Source: an uncultured Saprospiraceae bacterium (GTDB lineage: Bacteria > Bacteroidota > Bacteroidia > Chitinophagales > Saprospiraceae). Taken from it: a stretch of DNA of 6,581 nucleotides. Below, piece after piece: positions 1-6,061 of the stretch; the stretch's first letter is position 1; each line of letters opens with the position of its first letter. The stretch lies in the NCBI GenBank assembly GCA_937864255.1, contig CALMIT010000781.1, positions 1 through 6,581 of the forward strand, read 5' to 3'. The notes under the pieces are model-generated. The model searched no databases and was not told where the DNA came from. It saw only the letters and a list, made by a program, of their open reading frames with translations. The translations under genes and the position numbers were made by a program.

Positions 1-131
1 TGAATTTTACGCATTTTGGAATCGCGTTGCAATGCGGCTTTCGCAACAAAAGCACTTTTTACAAAGTCTTTAAAGAATTCACAGGAATGACTCCGGCGGA
101 ATTTCTCACAGCAAGCGGAAAAAATTCTTAG
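1..131 (+). CDS. AraC-family transcriptional regulator, C-terminal fragment (cut by window edge)
   Basis: The reading frame beginning at base 3 gives 42 residues before a TAG at 129-131 and is open to the left edge. It contains the second helix-turn-helix of the AraC/XylS family: the segment IALQCGFRNKSTFYKVFK matches the family pattern of IA-x3-GF-x2-K/S-S-x-F-x3-FK, and it is followed by the characteristic G-M-T-P-A-E-F-L. In this family the C-terminal domain binds DNA, and the N-terminal domain, which lies outside the window, senses the ligand or is a membrane or response-regulator module. The effector and targets therefore cannot be stated. The protein ends about ten residues after the TP motif, which is normal for the family. 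A hairpin followed by T residues lies just downstream and may end this transcript. The family call is firm; the subfamily is unknown. Confidence 0.9.
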   Translation, partial: NFTHFGIALQCGFRNKSTFYKVFKEFTGMTPAEFLTASGKNS

Positions 132-147
132 AATAGTTCAGATTCAT

Positions 148-176
148 GAATCCGGTCACGGGCGGCGGATTTTATT
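148..176 (+). terminator. Possible intrinsic terminator after the AraC-family gene
   Basis: The arms AATCCG (149-154) and CGGATT (166-171) are perfectly complementary, with one extra G-U pair possible at 148/172. The loop is 11 bases. The 3' arm runs into TTTTATT, and the hairpin begins 17 bases after the TAG of the AraC-family gene. The stem is short and only half G/C, so this is a weak to moderate candidate. If real, it makes the ATG at 146, which lies just before the stem, an unlikely start for the small ORF downstream. Confidence 0.35.
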
Positions 177-211
177 CAATTTGTTTTTCCAACTTGGTGC
201 AAAATTGTGTT

Positions 212-382
212 ATGGAAAAATTTATCGAGTTGGCCGGATTTCAGTTTTTGTGCAATAATAAGAATCGTTCTGAATTGGAAAAGGTGCTCAACCGAAAGCG
301 CGAAATTCCTCCCGACCGCCAAAAACTGTTGAAAGAAATCGAATTTGAACAGCAATTTCAAAGCCACGGCAATAATTACTGA
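212..382 (+). CDS. Possible small orphan protein of 56 residues
   Basis: I do not recognise this protein. The frame is open from an ATG at 146 (78 residues), but I prefer the ATG at 212. From there the product begins MEKFIELAG and is rich in charged residues, with a helical, amphipathic-looking stretch SELEKVLNRKREIPPD and then RQKLLKEIEFEQQF. The 22 residues before it look like translated non-coding DNA and overlap a possible terminator hairpin. The product has no signal peptide, membrane segment or Cys/His cluster. The stop codon overlaps the end of the convergent lipoprotein gene by seven bases. No promoter of the Bacteroidota type was found just upstream. It could be a real small cytoplasmic protein or a chance ORF; chance is not excluded at this length. 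Confidence 0.33.
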   Translation: MEKFIELAGFQFLCNNKNRSELEKVLNRKREIPPDRQKLLKEIEFEQQFQSHGNNY

Positions 383-969
383 GTCATCCCGCCGTCTATT
401 TTTTGCCCGCCTTTGAAAACGTACTCCAAAAGCAATTTCCCGTCCTCGCCGTATTGTTTGTAGAAACCTTCCTGCACGCCGTTTCTGTATTCAGCCTCTT
501 TGAGCAATTGCTTTGAGCCGTCGTAATATGCTTTGTACACCCCGTCGAGTTGGCCGTTTTTATAATTGGCTTCCTCTTTTAGCCAGCCGGCGTGATATTT
601 TGCCCACCTGCCGTTCAACTTGTTATTGGCGTAAGTTGCTTCCAGCTTTAGCTGTCCGCGGTCGCTTATTTCAAGATAAACGCCGTTGTACTGGTCGTCC
701 ATGTAAGTTACCAGCGTCTTTATTTTTCCGGCATCTTCGCCCTGATGATAGGTCATCCAGGCGCCGTTACGCATAAAATTTCTGACAATACCGCGCTCCA
801 GGATTTCACCGCCGTCGCCTTTTTTCAGGGCTATTTTATAGTCAGTGCCTTCTACATTTTCCAATTCATAACCGCCCCAGTTGGTCGTTTTTGTATCTGC
901 ACTTGGTTCGGTCGGAGTCTGGCAGGCTTGAAAAGAAATCAGAATTGCTGCAAAAATTAAATTTCTCAT
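376..969 (-). CDS. Probable lipoprotein with MORN-like (YwqK-type) repeats
   Basis: The 197-residue product begins with a short hydrophobic leader (residues 3-13) ending in FQAC, so Cys16 is the likely lipidation site. Phe at -3 is less usual than Leu, but loose lipoboxes are common in Bacteroidota. After a Thr/Ser/Pro-rich linker (about 17-30), the rest is a series of repeats with the pattern Y-x-(N/D)-(G/N)-x-x-(N/D/E)-G-x-(Y/W)-x-x-Y. They lie at about 60-76, 88-104, 111-128, 134-151 and 159-177, with a shortened last copy at 182-194. The clearest copies are YKNGQLDGVYKAYYDG and YRNGVQEGFYKQYGEDG. This is the MORN_2/YwqK-like fold, a beta-hairpin repeat. In databases it is sometimes labelled an antitoxin, but that label says little about function. 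The gene is transcribed away from the gldA-like operon and ends against the small ORF. The likely location is the cell envelope; the partner is unknown. Confidence 0.85.
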   Translation of the reverse strand: MRNLIFAAILISFQACQTPTEPSADTKTTNWGGYELENVEGTDYKIALKKGDGGEILERGIVRNFMRNGAWMTYHQGEDAGKIKTLVTYMDDQYNGVYLEISDRGQLKLEATYANNKLNGRWAKYHAGWLKEEANYKNGQLDGVYKAYYDGSKQLLKEAEYRNGVQEGFYKQYGEDGKLLLEYVFKGGQKIDGGMTQ

Positions 970-990
970 GGTGATTAATTCAAATGAGGT

Positions 991-1006
991 ATTGTAAAAT
1001 TGTAAA
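991..1006. repeat. Tandem 8-base direct repeat in the divergent spacer
   Basis: ATTGTAAA occurs twice back to back, 22-37 bases upstream of the lipoprotein start codon. It lies where the promoter or leader of that gene should be. I found no exact TAnnTTTG element for the lipoprotein on the - strand, so whether this repeat has a regulatory role is open. A short A/T-rich repeat of this size can arise by chance. Confidence 0.3.
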
Positions 1007-1057
1007 CGACCTTACGAAAACAAAGACGACTTGTTCCAAAATCAGGCGTTTTCAAAC

Positions 1058-1073
1058 TTGACAAAAATGTCAA
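1058..1073. repeat. Inverted repeat overlapping the -33 element (possible operator)
   Basis: TTGACA (1058-1063) and TGTCAA (1068-1073) form a perfect 6-base inverted repeat around AAAA. The left arm contains the TTG of the promoter candidate, so a dimeric regulator bound here would compete with RNA polymerase. There is no T-run after it, so it is unlikely to be a terminator. The arms are short and chance remains possible. Confidence 0.35.
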
Positions 1074-1087
1074 AACAATTATTTTTG
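1058..1087 (+). promoter_or_regulatory. Bacteroidota-type promoter candidate for the gldA operon
   Basis: TTG at 1058-1060 is separated by 19 bases from TATTTTTG at 1080-1087, which fits TAnnTTTG exactly. This is the -33/-7 layout of the primary sigma factor in Bacteroidota (TTTG or TTG, about 19 bases, TAnnTTTG). Transcription would begin near 1092-1094. That gives a leader of about 105 bases before the ATG at 1198, and this leader contains a small stem CTTGC-GTG-GCAAG (1110-1122). No competing match of equal quality was seen in the spacer. The start site is inferred from the motif only. Confidence 0.6.
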
Positions 1088-1197
1088 CGCCTGCTTTCAA
1101 TGAGGACAACTTGCGTGGCAAGGAAGATCAATTTTGGAAGTATCAAAAATTCCTGCCGCGCGAAAGTCCTTTTCCAGCAACACAAATTTTTTTGAGC

Positions 1198-2121
1198 ATG
1201 GATATAAAAATCAATAACCTCGGCAAAAGCTATGGTTTGCAAAAAGCTGTTGACAACATTTCTTTCGAAGTTAAAACGGGAGAAATTTTGGGTTTTCTGG
1301 GACCCAACGGAGCCGGCAAAAGTACCACGATGAAAATGATCACCGGCTACCTCGAACCTGACGCCGGCAGCATCGAAATCGGCGGCAGCACGAATCTGGA
1401 CATTTCTACAAAAAAACGAATCGGCTACCTGCCCGAAAACAATCCGCTATACCTCGATATGCCGGTCATGGATTATCTCGACTATTGCGCTTCCTTACAG
1501 GGAATGGGGTGGGAACAGATTCCGACGCGGGTGCGTGAAATGGTAAAAGTATGCGGGCTGAATGTAGAAAAACACAAGAAAATCGGCGAACTGTCCAAAG
1601 GTTTCAGACAGCGCGTCGGGCTGGCGCAGGCGATGATCCACGACCCGGAAATTTTGATTCTTGACGAGCCGACCACCGGGCTTGACCCGAACCAGATCGT
1701 GGAGATCAGAGAACTGATCAAAAAACTCGGACGTGAAAAAACGGTGATTTTGAGTACCCACATTTTGCCGGAAGTGGAAGCTACCTGCGACCGGATTTTG
1801 ATAATCAATCGCGGTCAAATAGTGGCGGACGGCACGCCCACGACGCTTCGAAAACAGGCGCAGGGACAGCAGGTTTTGCGCATCAGGATCGAGGAGGGCG
1901 AAGTGGACAATATTTTTGAAAAACTGCGCGCGCTGACCTCCGTAGCCGCAGTGGATATTTTGGAAAAGGAACAAAATCGCTTCGAGGTGCAAAGCCAGCC
2001 GGAAGTTTTTTCCAACCGGGACATTTTTAAAATGTGTGTAAAAAATGGCTGGATACTGAGCGAGATGATACCGCTGGAAGCCAGTTTGGAAGATATTTTC
2101 AGAGGACTGACTGTTAATTAA
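1198..2121 (+). CDS. gldA: ABC transporter ATP-binding protein, GldA-like
   Basis: This 307-residue ATPase powers an ABC-2-type transporter at the inner membrane. Visible motifs, in order: Walker A GPNGAGKST (35-43); a Q-loop region IGYLPENNPLY in which Glu80 replaces Gln, as is common in this subgroup; the signature LSKGFRQRVGLAQA (132-145); Walker B ILILDEPTTGLDP (152-164) with catalytic Glu157; and the H-loop Ser-Thr-His at 186-188. Residues from about 225 on form the C-terminal regulatory tail typical of CcmA/GldA-like ATPases, ending ASLEDIFRGLT. I chose the ATG at 1198 because the family begins with (M)I/D-x-(I/V)-x-N-L-x-K-x-Y; the frame remains open upstream to 1111 but those residues do not look conserved. 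It is first in a four-gene operon, followed 21 bases later by its permease. The GldA name rests on its neighbours as much as on its own sequence, since many ABC-2 ATPases look alike. Confidence 0.9.
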   Translation: MDIKINNLGKSYGLQKAVDNISFEVKTGEILGFLGPNGAGKSTTMKMITGYLEPDAGSIEIGGSTNLDISTKKRIGYLPENNPLYLDMPVMDYLDYCASLQGMGWEQIPTRVREMVKVCGLNVEKHKKIGELSKGFRQRVGLAQAMIHDPEILILDEPTTGLDPNQIVEIRELIKKLGREKTVILSTHILPEVEATCDRILIINRGQIVADGTPTTLRKQAQGQQVLRIRIEEGEVDNIFEKLRALTSVAAVDILEKEQNRFEVQSQPEVFSNRDIFKMCVKNGWILSEMIPLEASLEDIFRGLTVN

Positions 2122-2142
2122 TTTTTTAAAGAAATTCAGACT

Positions 2143-2859
2143 ATGAATCCGATTTGGACCATCGCAAAAAAAGAACTCAGCTCTTATTTTGATTCATTGA
2201 TAGCCTATATTTTGCTCGTCGCTTTTTTGGGTTTCAGCGGCTTGTTTACGTGGATACTCGGCGCTGATATTTTTTTGCGAAAGCAGGCTGACCTGCTCGT
2301 TTTTTTTGGGGTAGCGCAGTGGACTTTGTTCTTTTTCATACCTGCGCTCACCATGCGCCAACTGGCAGAAGAGCGCAAAACCGGAACTATTGAATTGCTG
2401 ATGACCAAGGCGGTGACCGAACGCCAGATAGTGCTTGGCAAATGGCTTTCCTGTTTTTTGATGGTTTGCCTCGCGCTGCTTTTCACCCTGCCCTATTATT
2501 TGACAGTAGCCAATATCGGCAAAATAGACCACGGCGCTACGATCAGCGGCTACCTGGGTCTGCTACTTTTGAGCGGCGCATATATCAGTATCGGACTTTT
2601 TGCCAGCAGTCTTACCAACAATCAAATCGTCGCATTTTTGCTGGCGCTGTTTATCGGCATCTTTTTTCAGTTTGTGTTCGGTATTCTGGCTTCCGGCTCC
2701 TCGGGCTGGCTGGGCGAGATATTGGACGGTCTGAGTCTGAGCAATCATTTTGACTCTGTTTCGCGGGGAGTGATTGACACAAAAGATTTGATTTATTTTT
2801 TCTCTTTGATCATTATCGGAACATTGCTGGCGGAGCGGAATTTGCAAAAAGCCAGATAG
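2143..2859 (+). CDS. gldF: ABC-2 type permease, GldF-like
   Basis: The 238-residue product is an integral inner-membrane protein with about six hydrophobic segments (about 19-40, 52-70, 101-121, 137-158, 163-183 and 215-232). Between the second and third lies the conserved cytoplasmic stretch EERKTGTIELLMTKAVT (76-92), the hallmark of ABC-2 permeases of the GldF/NosY/CcmB-like group, where the ATPase couples. The start MNPIWTIAKKEL is the normal amphipathic beginning of the family, with KKEL before the first membrane helix. The length is close to that of known GldF proteins (about 240 residues). It sits between the ATPase and the gldG gene with spacings of 21 and 25 bases, so the three are almost certainly co-transcribed. 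The transported substrate is not evident from the sequence. Confidence 0.9.
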   Translation: MNPIWTIAKKELSSYFDSLIAYILLVAFLGFSGLFTWILGADIFLRKQADLLVFFGVAQWTLFFFIPALTMRQLAEERKTGTIELLMTKAVTERQIVLGKWLSCFLMVCLALLFTLPYYLTVANIGKIDHGATISGYLGLLLLSGAYISIGLFASSLTNNQIVAFLLALFIGIFFQFVFGILASGSSGWLGEILDGLSLSNHFDSVSRGVIDTKDLIYFFSLIIIGTLLAERNLQKAR

Positions 2860-2884
2860 TGAATCTAAAAATCAAATATTTGCC

Positions 2885-4366
2885 ATGAAAAACCTTTCCA
2901 ATATTTTACCTGTCATTGGAATTTTGATAGCCCTCAATTTTTTGTCCAGGCAGTTTTTTTTGCGGTATGATTTGACCGAGGATAAGCAGTTTACGCTCAG
3001 TAAAGCGACCAAAGACATTTTGCGCAGCCTGAAAGATGGCGGCGAGCCGGTCACCATCACTGCCTATTTTTCGGAAGACCTGCCCACTGACGTCGCGAAA
3101 GTGAAACGCGATTTTCAGGATTTGCTGGTGGAGTACGCCAATCTTTCAAACGGTTTTGTGGATTATGAATTTGTAAATCCGGTCACTGACGAGCAAAAGC
3201 AGCAGGCTGCTCAGGCAGGTATTCAGCCGGTCATGATCAATGTGCGCGAAAAAGATCAGATGAAAGCGCAGCAGGCTTTTCTGGGCGCGGTGATGAAAAT
3301 GGGTTCGAGGCAGGACGTAATTCCGGTCATTCAACCCGGCATGGCGATGGAATACGCACTTTCCACAGGTATAAAAAAAATGGCTGTGGTGGACAAACCT
3401 TCGATAGGAATTTTGACAGGATTCGGCGGGCCGGGATTGCAGGAACTGGGACAGGCATTTCAGCAATTGTCTATTTTGTACAATGTGGAGGAAATTGACT
3501 TAAAAGCGAGTGAAACGATTGAACCGAAATTTAAAACCGTTGCGCTCATAGCGCCAAAAGACACCATTCTGGCGGTCGAACTTTCAAAAATAGACGCTTA
3601 TTTGCAGGCGGGCGGTAATTTGTATCTGGCGATAAATGCGGTGGAAGGCGATTTGCAAAACCAAAGTGGTTTTCCTTTTGATATCGGGCTTGCCGAATGG
3701 CTGCGTGCGAAAGGTCTGGAGGTAGAGCCGAGTTTTGTTTTGGACGAGCAGTGCGGCTCGGTGACCATTTCTCAGCAAAACGGATTTTTTACCATGCAGA
3801 CGCCGGTGGCTTTTCCTTACCTGCCTTTGATCAGCAATTTTGCCGATCACCCGGTTGCGAAAGGAATTGAGCAGATTGTTTTGACTTTTGGAAGCCCGGT
3901 CAAGCCGATTGGCAACGTAAAATTTACACCGATTGCTTACACGTCGCGGCAATCCGCCATCGAACCGGCTCCGGTTACGTTCGACATTATGCGTCGTTGG
4001 ACGACGGCCGATTTTCCACTTTCCAATATTGTCGTGGCCGGCGTTTTGGAGCCAGGATCGGGCGGGAAAATTATTTTAGTGGGCGACGGCGACTTTCCGA
4101 TCAGCGGACAAAGAGGGCAAAATGCCGATAATATCAATTTTTTGGTGAACGGAATAGACTGGCTTAGCGACGATACCGGATTGATTGATTTGCGCACGAA
4201 AGGCGCGACCACCCGGCCTATTGACCCATTGGAAGACGGCACGCGCACTTTGCTTAAATATCTGAATTTTTTATTGCCGATTTTACTGGTTTTGATTTAT
4301 GGCTTCATCAGATTCCAAAAGCAAAGAGCGCTCAGGTACCGGCGTATGCAGGAAAATTACAATTAA
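2885..4366 (+). CDS. gldG: GldG-type ABC transporter auxiliary protein
   Basis: This 493-residue protein has one membrane helix at each end (about 5-22 and 457-474), with a large extracytoplasmic region between them and a short basic cytoplasmic tail (RFQKQRALRYRRMQ). The first helix is followed by RYDLTEDKQFTLSKATKDIL (27-46), the strongly conserved entry motif of GldG and related ABC_transp_aux proteins. The C-terminal part has the equally typical VGDGDF (399-404) and NINFLVNGIDWLS (416-428) segments, resembling the receiver-like fold found in this family. GldG is thought to work with GldF and GldA, perhaps as a substrate-handling or structural part, but its biochemical job is unknown. It is somewhat shorter than the Flavobacterium protein (about 560 residues). 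It is six bases from the next gene, which argues for translational linkage. The family call is strong; gliding is not implied. Confidence 0.9.
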   Translation: MKNLSNILPVIGILIALNFLSRQFFLRYDLTEDKQFTLSKATKDILRSLKDGGEPVTITAYFSEDLPTDVAKVKRDFQDLLVEYANLSNGFVDYEFVNPVTDEQKQQAAQAGIQPVMINVREKDQMKAQQAFLGAVMKMGSRQDVIPVIQPGMAMEYALSTGIKKMAVVDKPSIGILTGFGGPGLQELGQAFQQLSILYNVEEIDLKASETIEPKFKTVALIAPKDTILAVELSKIDAYLQAGGNLYLAINAVEGDLQNQSGFPFDIGLAEWLRAKGLEVEPSFVLDEQCGSVTISQQNGFFTMQTPVAFPYLPLISNFADHPVAKGIEQIVLTFGSPVKPIGNVKFTPIAYTSRQSAIEPAPVTFDIMRRWTTADFPLSNIVVAGVLEPGSGGKIILVGDGDFPISGQRGQNADNINFLVNGIDWLSDDTGLIDLRTKGATTRPIDPLEDGTRTLLKYLNFLLPILLVLIYGFIRFQKQRALRYRRMQENYN

Positions 4367-4372
4367 CAAACT

Positions 4373-5323
4373 ATGAAGAGCAGTAAATTTTTGTGGCTTG
4401 TTTTCGTCGCGCTTGTCGGTTTGTATTTTACAAATAAATATGCCTGTTCGTCAAAAGAAAGGAGTTTTAACGCGGAGCTTGTGAGCCTTGATTCGCTTGC
4501 TGTCAACGAGATCGTTTTCCGGATAAAAGCGGATGAAGAAATCCAGATAAAAAAAGAGGGCGAAGACTGGATTGTAAGCCAGGCAGGTAAATCTGTTAAA
4601 GCCAAAACCGAAACCATTTCGGCTATTCTGAGCCAGATTTGCCACATCCGCGCGACCGGTATCGTCGCGAAAACGCCGGACAAATGGGCGTCTTATGAAG
4701 TCAGCGATTCGCTTGGGACAAAAATCAAAGTGTATGAAAATTCAAAACTGAAGGAGTCTTTCATCATCGGCCGCTTTAATTTCAATCAGCAAAATCAGAC
4801 TATGACTTCATTTGTCAGGATGGAGGGCGACGATGAAATTTATGCCGTGAACAGCTTTTTGGCGGTAGTTTTCGGGCGCGGATTTGATGCTTTCAGAAAC
4901 CAGGTTTTGGCTGAGGCGCCGGCAGCAGAAATCACAGAAATAAAATTTGAAAACAAAGACACGGCTTATCTGATTTCAAAAAATGAGATGGGACAATGGC
5001 TGCTTGACGGGCAGCAGGATTTGGATTCGGCTAAGGTGGAAAACTATCTGCAAGCCTTTGAGCGTCTGAGTTCTCCCGATTTTGAAGATAATTTTGACGA
5101 GCTTTCAAAAGAAAAAAATTTCATTAAAAAAGTGGTTTTAAAAATCGAAAACCGCCTCGAACCACTCGAAATCAGTTGCTATCGCGACACCGTACTCAAA
5201 GGTCCGTTCGTGTTGGAAAGCAGCGATAATGAAGGGACTTATTTTTCGAGCGATTCTTCCGGGATTGTAGAGAAAATTTTCAGGCAGCCGGAAGATTTTT
5301 TTATTGAAAAAAAGAAAAATTAG
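4373..5323 (+). CDS. DUF4340-domain membrane-anchored protein
   Basis: The 316-residue product begins with a single hydrophobic segment (about 6-20). The remainder is hydrophilic and probably extracytoplasmic. Cys25 follows the helix, but the preceding TNKYA is not a good lipobox, so an uncleaved N-terminal anchor is more likely. The body has the DUF4340 character: a beta-rich repeat of the type EIQIKKEGEDWIVSQAGKS (56-74), then a short helical region (about 79-91, TETISAILSQICH), and a second similar unit at 187-230 (EITEIKFENKDTAYLISKN, then GQWLLDG). DUF4340 proteins are regularly encoded next to GldG-type proteins in ABC operons of several phyla, which suggests a fourth part of the same envelope complex; no function is established. 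The gene starts six bases after gldG, and its stop codon overlaps the end of the convergent sufT-like gene. Confidence 0.82.
   Translation: MKSSKFLWLVFVALVGLYFTNKYACSSKERSFNAELVSLDSLAVNEIVFRIKADEEIQIKKEGEDWIVSQAGKSVKAKTETISAILSQICHIRATGIVAKTPDKWASYEVSDSLGTKIKVYENSKLKESFIIGRFNFNQQNQTMTSFVRMEGDDEIYAVNSFLAVVFGRGFDAFRNQVLAEAPAAEITEIKFENKDTAYLISKNEMGQWLLDGQQDLDSAKVENYLQAFERLSSPDFEDNFDELSKEKNFIKKVVLKIENRLEPLEISCYRDTVLKGPFVLESSDNEGTYFSSDSSGIVEKIFRQPEDFFIEKKKN
5296..5313. terminator. A/T-only palindrome at the convergent operon ends (possible weak bidirectional terminator)
   Basis: Seven T (5296-5302), the loop ATTG, and seven A (5307-5313) make a perfect palindrome, so each strand reads T7-ATTG/CAAT-A7. 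It lies inside the last codons of the DUF4340 gene and just past the stop of the sufT-like gene, where the two operons meet. The stem has no G/C pair and would be weak, so Rho-dependent ending or simple collision is equally possible. It encodes Phe-Phe-Ile-Glu-Lys-Lys-Lys, which alone could explain the base run. Confidence 0.25.
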
Positions 5324-5631
5324 AACATATCGAGGACAAATCTGGCTTCTTCGCTCATTTTTTCCTTTGACCAGGGCGGGTCAAAAACTACCTGCAAATC
5401 AACGTCTTCAACACCCTCAATGGCTAAAATTTTCTGCTGAACTTCGAGCGGCAACGAATCTGCGACGGGACACATTGGCGTGGTCAGCGTCATTTTTATT
5501 TTTACAAGTCCTTGATTTTCAATGGCTATGTCATAAATCAATCCCAGTTCGTAAATGTCCACAGGTATTTCCGGGTCAAAAACGGTCTTGATTTGTTCGA
5601 TAATTTTCTCTTCCAGTTCTGACTTTTCCAT
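5320..5631 (-). CDS. sufT: SUF-associated DUF59 (MIP18-like) Fe-S assembly protein, SufT-like
   Basis: The 103-residue product is a single DUF59 domain. It shows DPEIPVDIYELGLIY (19-33), the family's N-terminal signature, then TLTTPMCPVADSLP (48-61) with the conserved Cys54, and VVFDPPWSKEKMSEEAR (81-97), whose DPPW is typical of the SUF-associated group. Such proteins help mature or deliver iron-sulfur clusters in the cytoplasm; the exact step is not settled. The start ATG is three bases after the stop of sufE, so the genes are translated from one message. It is the last gene of the operon, and its TAA overlaps the TAG of the convergent DUF4340 gene. Related PaaD-type DUF59 proteins act in phenylacetate degradation, but the suf neighbours make that reading unlikely here. 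Confidence 0.9.
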   Translation of the reverse strand: MEKSELEEKIIEQIKTVFDPEIPVDIYELGLIYDIAIENQGLVKIKMTLTTPMCPVADSLPLEVQQKILAIEGVEDVDLQVVFDPPWSKEKMSEEARFVLDMF

Positions 5632-5634
5632 TTT

Positions 5635-6054
5635 CTACGATTTTGCCTGAAGTGCCAGACCGAATAGTTTTAATTGTTTGACCATATTCAAAAGCCCATT
5701 GGAACGGGTGGGGGAGAGGTGTTCCTTCAGACCGATTTTTTCAATGAAATACAGGTCGGACAGGGCTATATCTTCGGGGTTTTGATGATTTAAAACGCGG
5801 ATGAGCAAGGCAATAATTCCTTTCGTAATTACCGCGTCGCTGTCTGCCGTAAAGATGACCTTTCCATCCTCAAGACCAGCGTGCAACCACACTTTGCTCT
5901 GGCAGCCTTTTATCAAAAAATCCTCGGTTTTGTATTTTTCATCAATCAGCGGGAGCGATTTTCCCAGTTCGATGATGTAATCATATTTGTCCATCCAATC
6001 GTCGAAAAGGGCAAATTCTTCAATAATCTCGTCCTGAATGGCATTGATAGTCAT
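5635..6054 (-). CDS. sufE: SufE-family sulfur acceptor protein
   Basis: The 139-residue product is of normal length for SufE. It takes the persulfide sulfur from SufS, stimulates its desulfurase activity and passes the sulfur to the SufBCD scaffold. The conserved core is visible: DKYDYIIELGKSLP (22-35), then LIKGCQSKVW (47-56) with the acceptor Cys51, ITKGIIALLIRVLN (76-89) and the C-terminal LSPTRSNGLLNMV (113-125). The ATG at 6052-6054 follows the sufS stop by seven bases. The product is cytoplasmic and acts together with the two flanking genes. Nothing is missing or unusual in it. Confidence 0.95.
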   Translation of the reverse strand: MTINAIQDEIIEEFALFDDWMDKYDYIIELGKSLPLIDEKYKTEDFLIKGCQSKVWLHAGLEDGKVIFTADSDAVITKGIIALLIRVLNHQNPEDIALSDLYFIEKIGLKEHLSPTRSNGLLNMVKQLKLFGLALQAKS

Positions 6055-6061
6055 GATCGTT

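Noticed and set aside
141..152. Perfect 12-base palindrome GATTCATGAATC
   Set aside because: It is isolated, overlaps the hairpin described above, and has no second copy in the window, so an operator cannot be supported.
146..211. ATG at 146 as the start of the small ORF
   Set aside because: The first 22 residues look like translated non-coding DNA and overlap the possible terminator hairpin at 148-176; the ATG at 212 begins the protein-like part.
344..362. Inverted repeat TTTGAA...TTCAAA downstream of the lipoprotein gene, considered as its terminator
   Set aside because: The stem has only one G/C pair, there is no T-run after it on the - strand, and it lies inside the small ORF.
513..776. 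Long ORF on the + strand opposite the MORN-repeat gene
   Set aside because: It is antisense to a well-supported gene, its Arg/Pro-rich composition is typical of a shadow frame, and it has no promoter.
1111..1197. Upstream extension of the gldA-like ORF from a TTG at 1111
   Set aside because: The extra 29 residues do not resemble the family's N-terminus, which begins naturally at the ATG at 1198, and the extension falls inside the inferred leader.
1276..1283. Glu in place of the Q-loop Gln of the ATPase (residue 80, about 1435-1437)
   Set aside because: Glu at this position is common in ABC-2 ATPases of the GldA/CcmA type and does not signal a broken enzyme.
1495..1992. 165-residue ORF on the - strand opposite the ATPase gene
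   Set aside because: It is a shadow of the conserved ATPase frame; the sequence shows no family motif.
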